From Porphyrobacter sp. (GTDB lineage: Bacteria > Pseudomonadota > Alphaproteobacteria > Sphingomonadales > Sphingomonadaceae), in contig JAKFWB010000085.1 of assembly GCA_021732945.1 (NCBI GenBank), forward strand, positions 1-7,572: a DNA stretch of 7,572 bases. The letters run 5' to 3'. Both the position numbers and the translations under genes were made by a program. Positions 5,585-7,572 of this stretch are shown in pieces (position 1 is the stretch's first letter; every line of letters starts with the position of its first letter). The notes beneath the pieces are model-generated. The model had not been told where the DNA came from, did no database searches, and saw nothing but the letters and a program-made list of their open reading frames with translations.

Positions 5585-7572
<1,988 letters not shown>

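Overview
The window comes from a GC-rich alphaproteobacterial chromosome, most likely order Sphingomonadales (Sphingomonas/Erythrobacter type). The clues are an atpH-atpA gene order without F0 genes in front, the GCGAAAGC-centred palindromes at the left edge (a repeat type common in sphingomonads), and sphingomonad-like codon use in most genes. This placement is inferred by eye, not from a search.

Left to right: (1) Bases 7-86 hold two mirror-image REP-like palindromes. They abut an AT-rich orphan gene (82-753, +) for a small single-pass membrane protein of unknown function. (2) An Ada-type alkylation-repair regulator/methyltransferase (762-1832, -) converges on the orphan gene. Its 5' end overlaps a perfect 16-bp palindrome identical to the canonical chromosomal ParB-binding site parS (1789-1804). 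(3) A 56-bp divergent intergenic region carries a perfect 7-bp inverted repeat. It precedes a secreted trypsin/HtrA-like serine protease with a PDZ-less, membrane-anchored architecture (1889-3466, +). (4) After a 94-bp gap comes a two-gene unit: a Tae4-family type VI secretion peptidoglycan amidase with a TTG start (3561-4067, +), overlapped by a small putative lipoprotein that is the best candidate for its Tai4-like immunity protein (4064-4525, +). (5) A TauD/TfdA-family Fe(II)/2-oxoglutarate dioxygenase (4536-5363, -) converges on that pair. (6) A 221-bp divergent region leads into the F1-ATP synthase operon: atpH (5585-6139, +) and atpA (6150 to the window end, incomplete).

The atp genes are ordinary housekeeping. 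The rest looks like a mixed accessory stretch in a chromosome backbone: a repair regulator, an envelope protease, an effector-immunity pair with no secretion-machine genes in view, and a stand-alone dioxygenase. The parS site suggests the window lies in the ParB-loaded, origin-proximal part of the chromosome. The observations most worth a second look are the parS-in-ada overlap, the isolated Tae4/immunity pair, the unusual protease architecture and the AT-rich orphan beside the REP pair.
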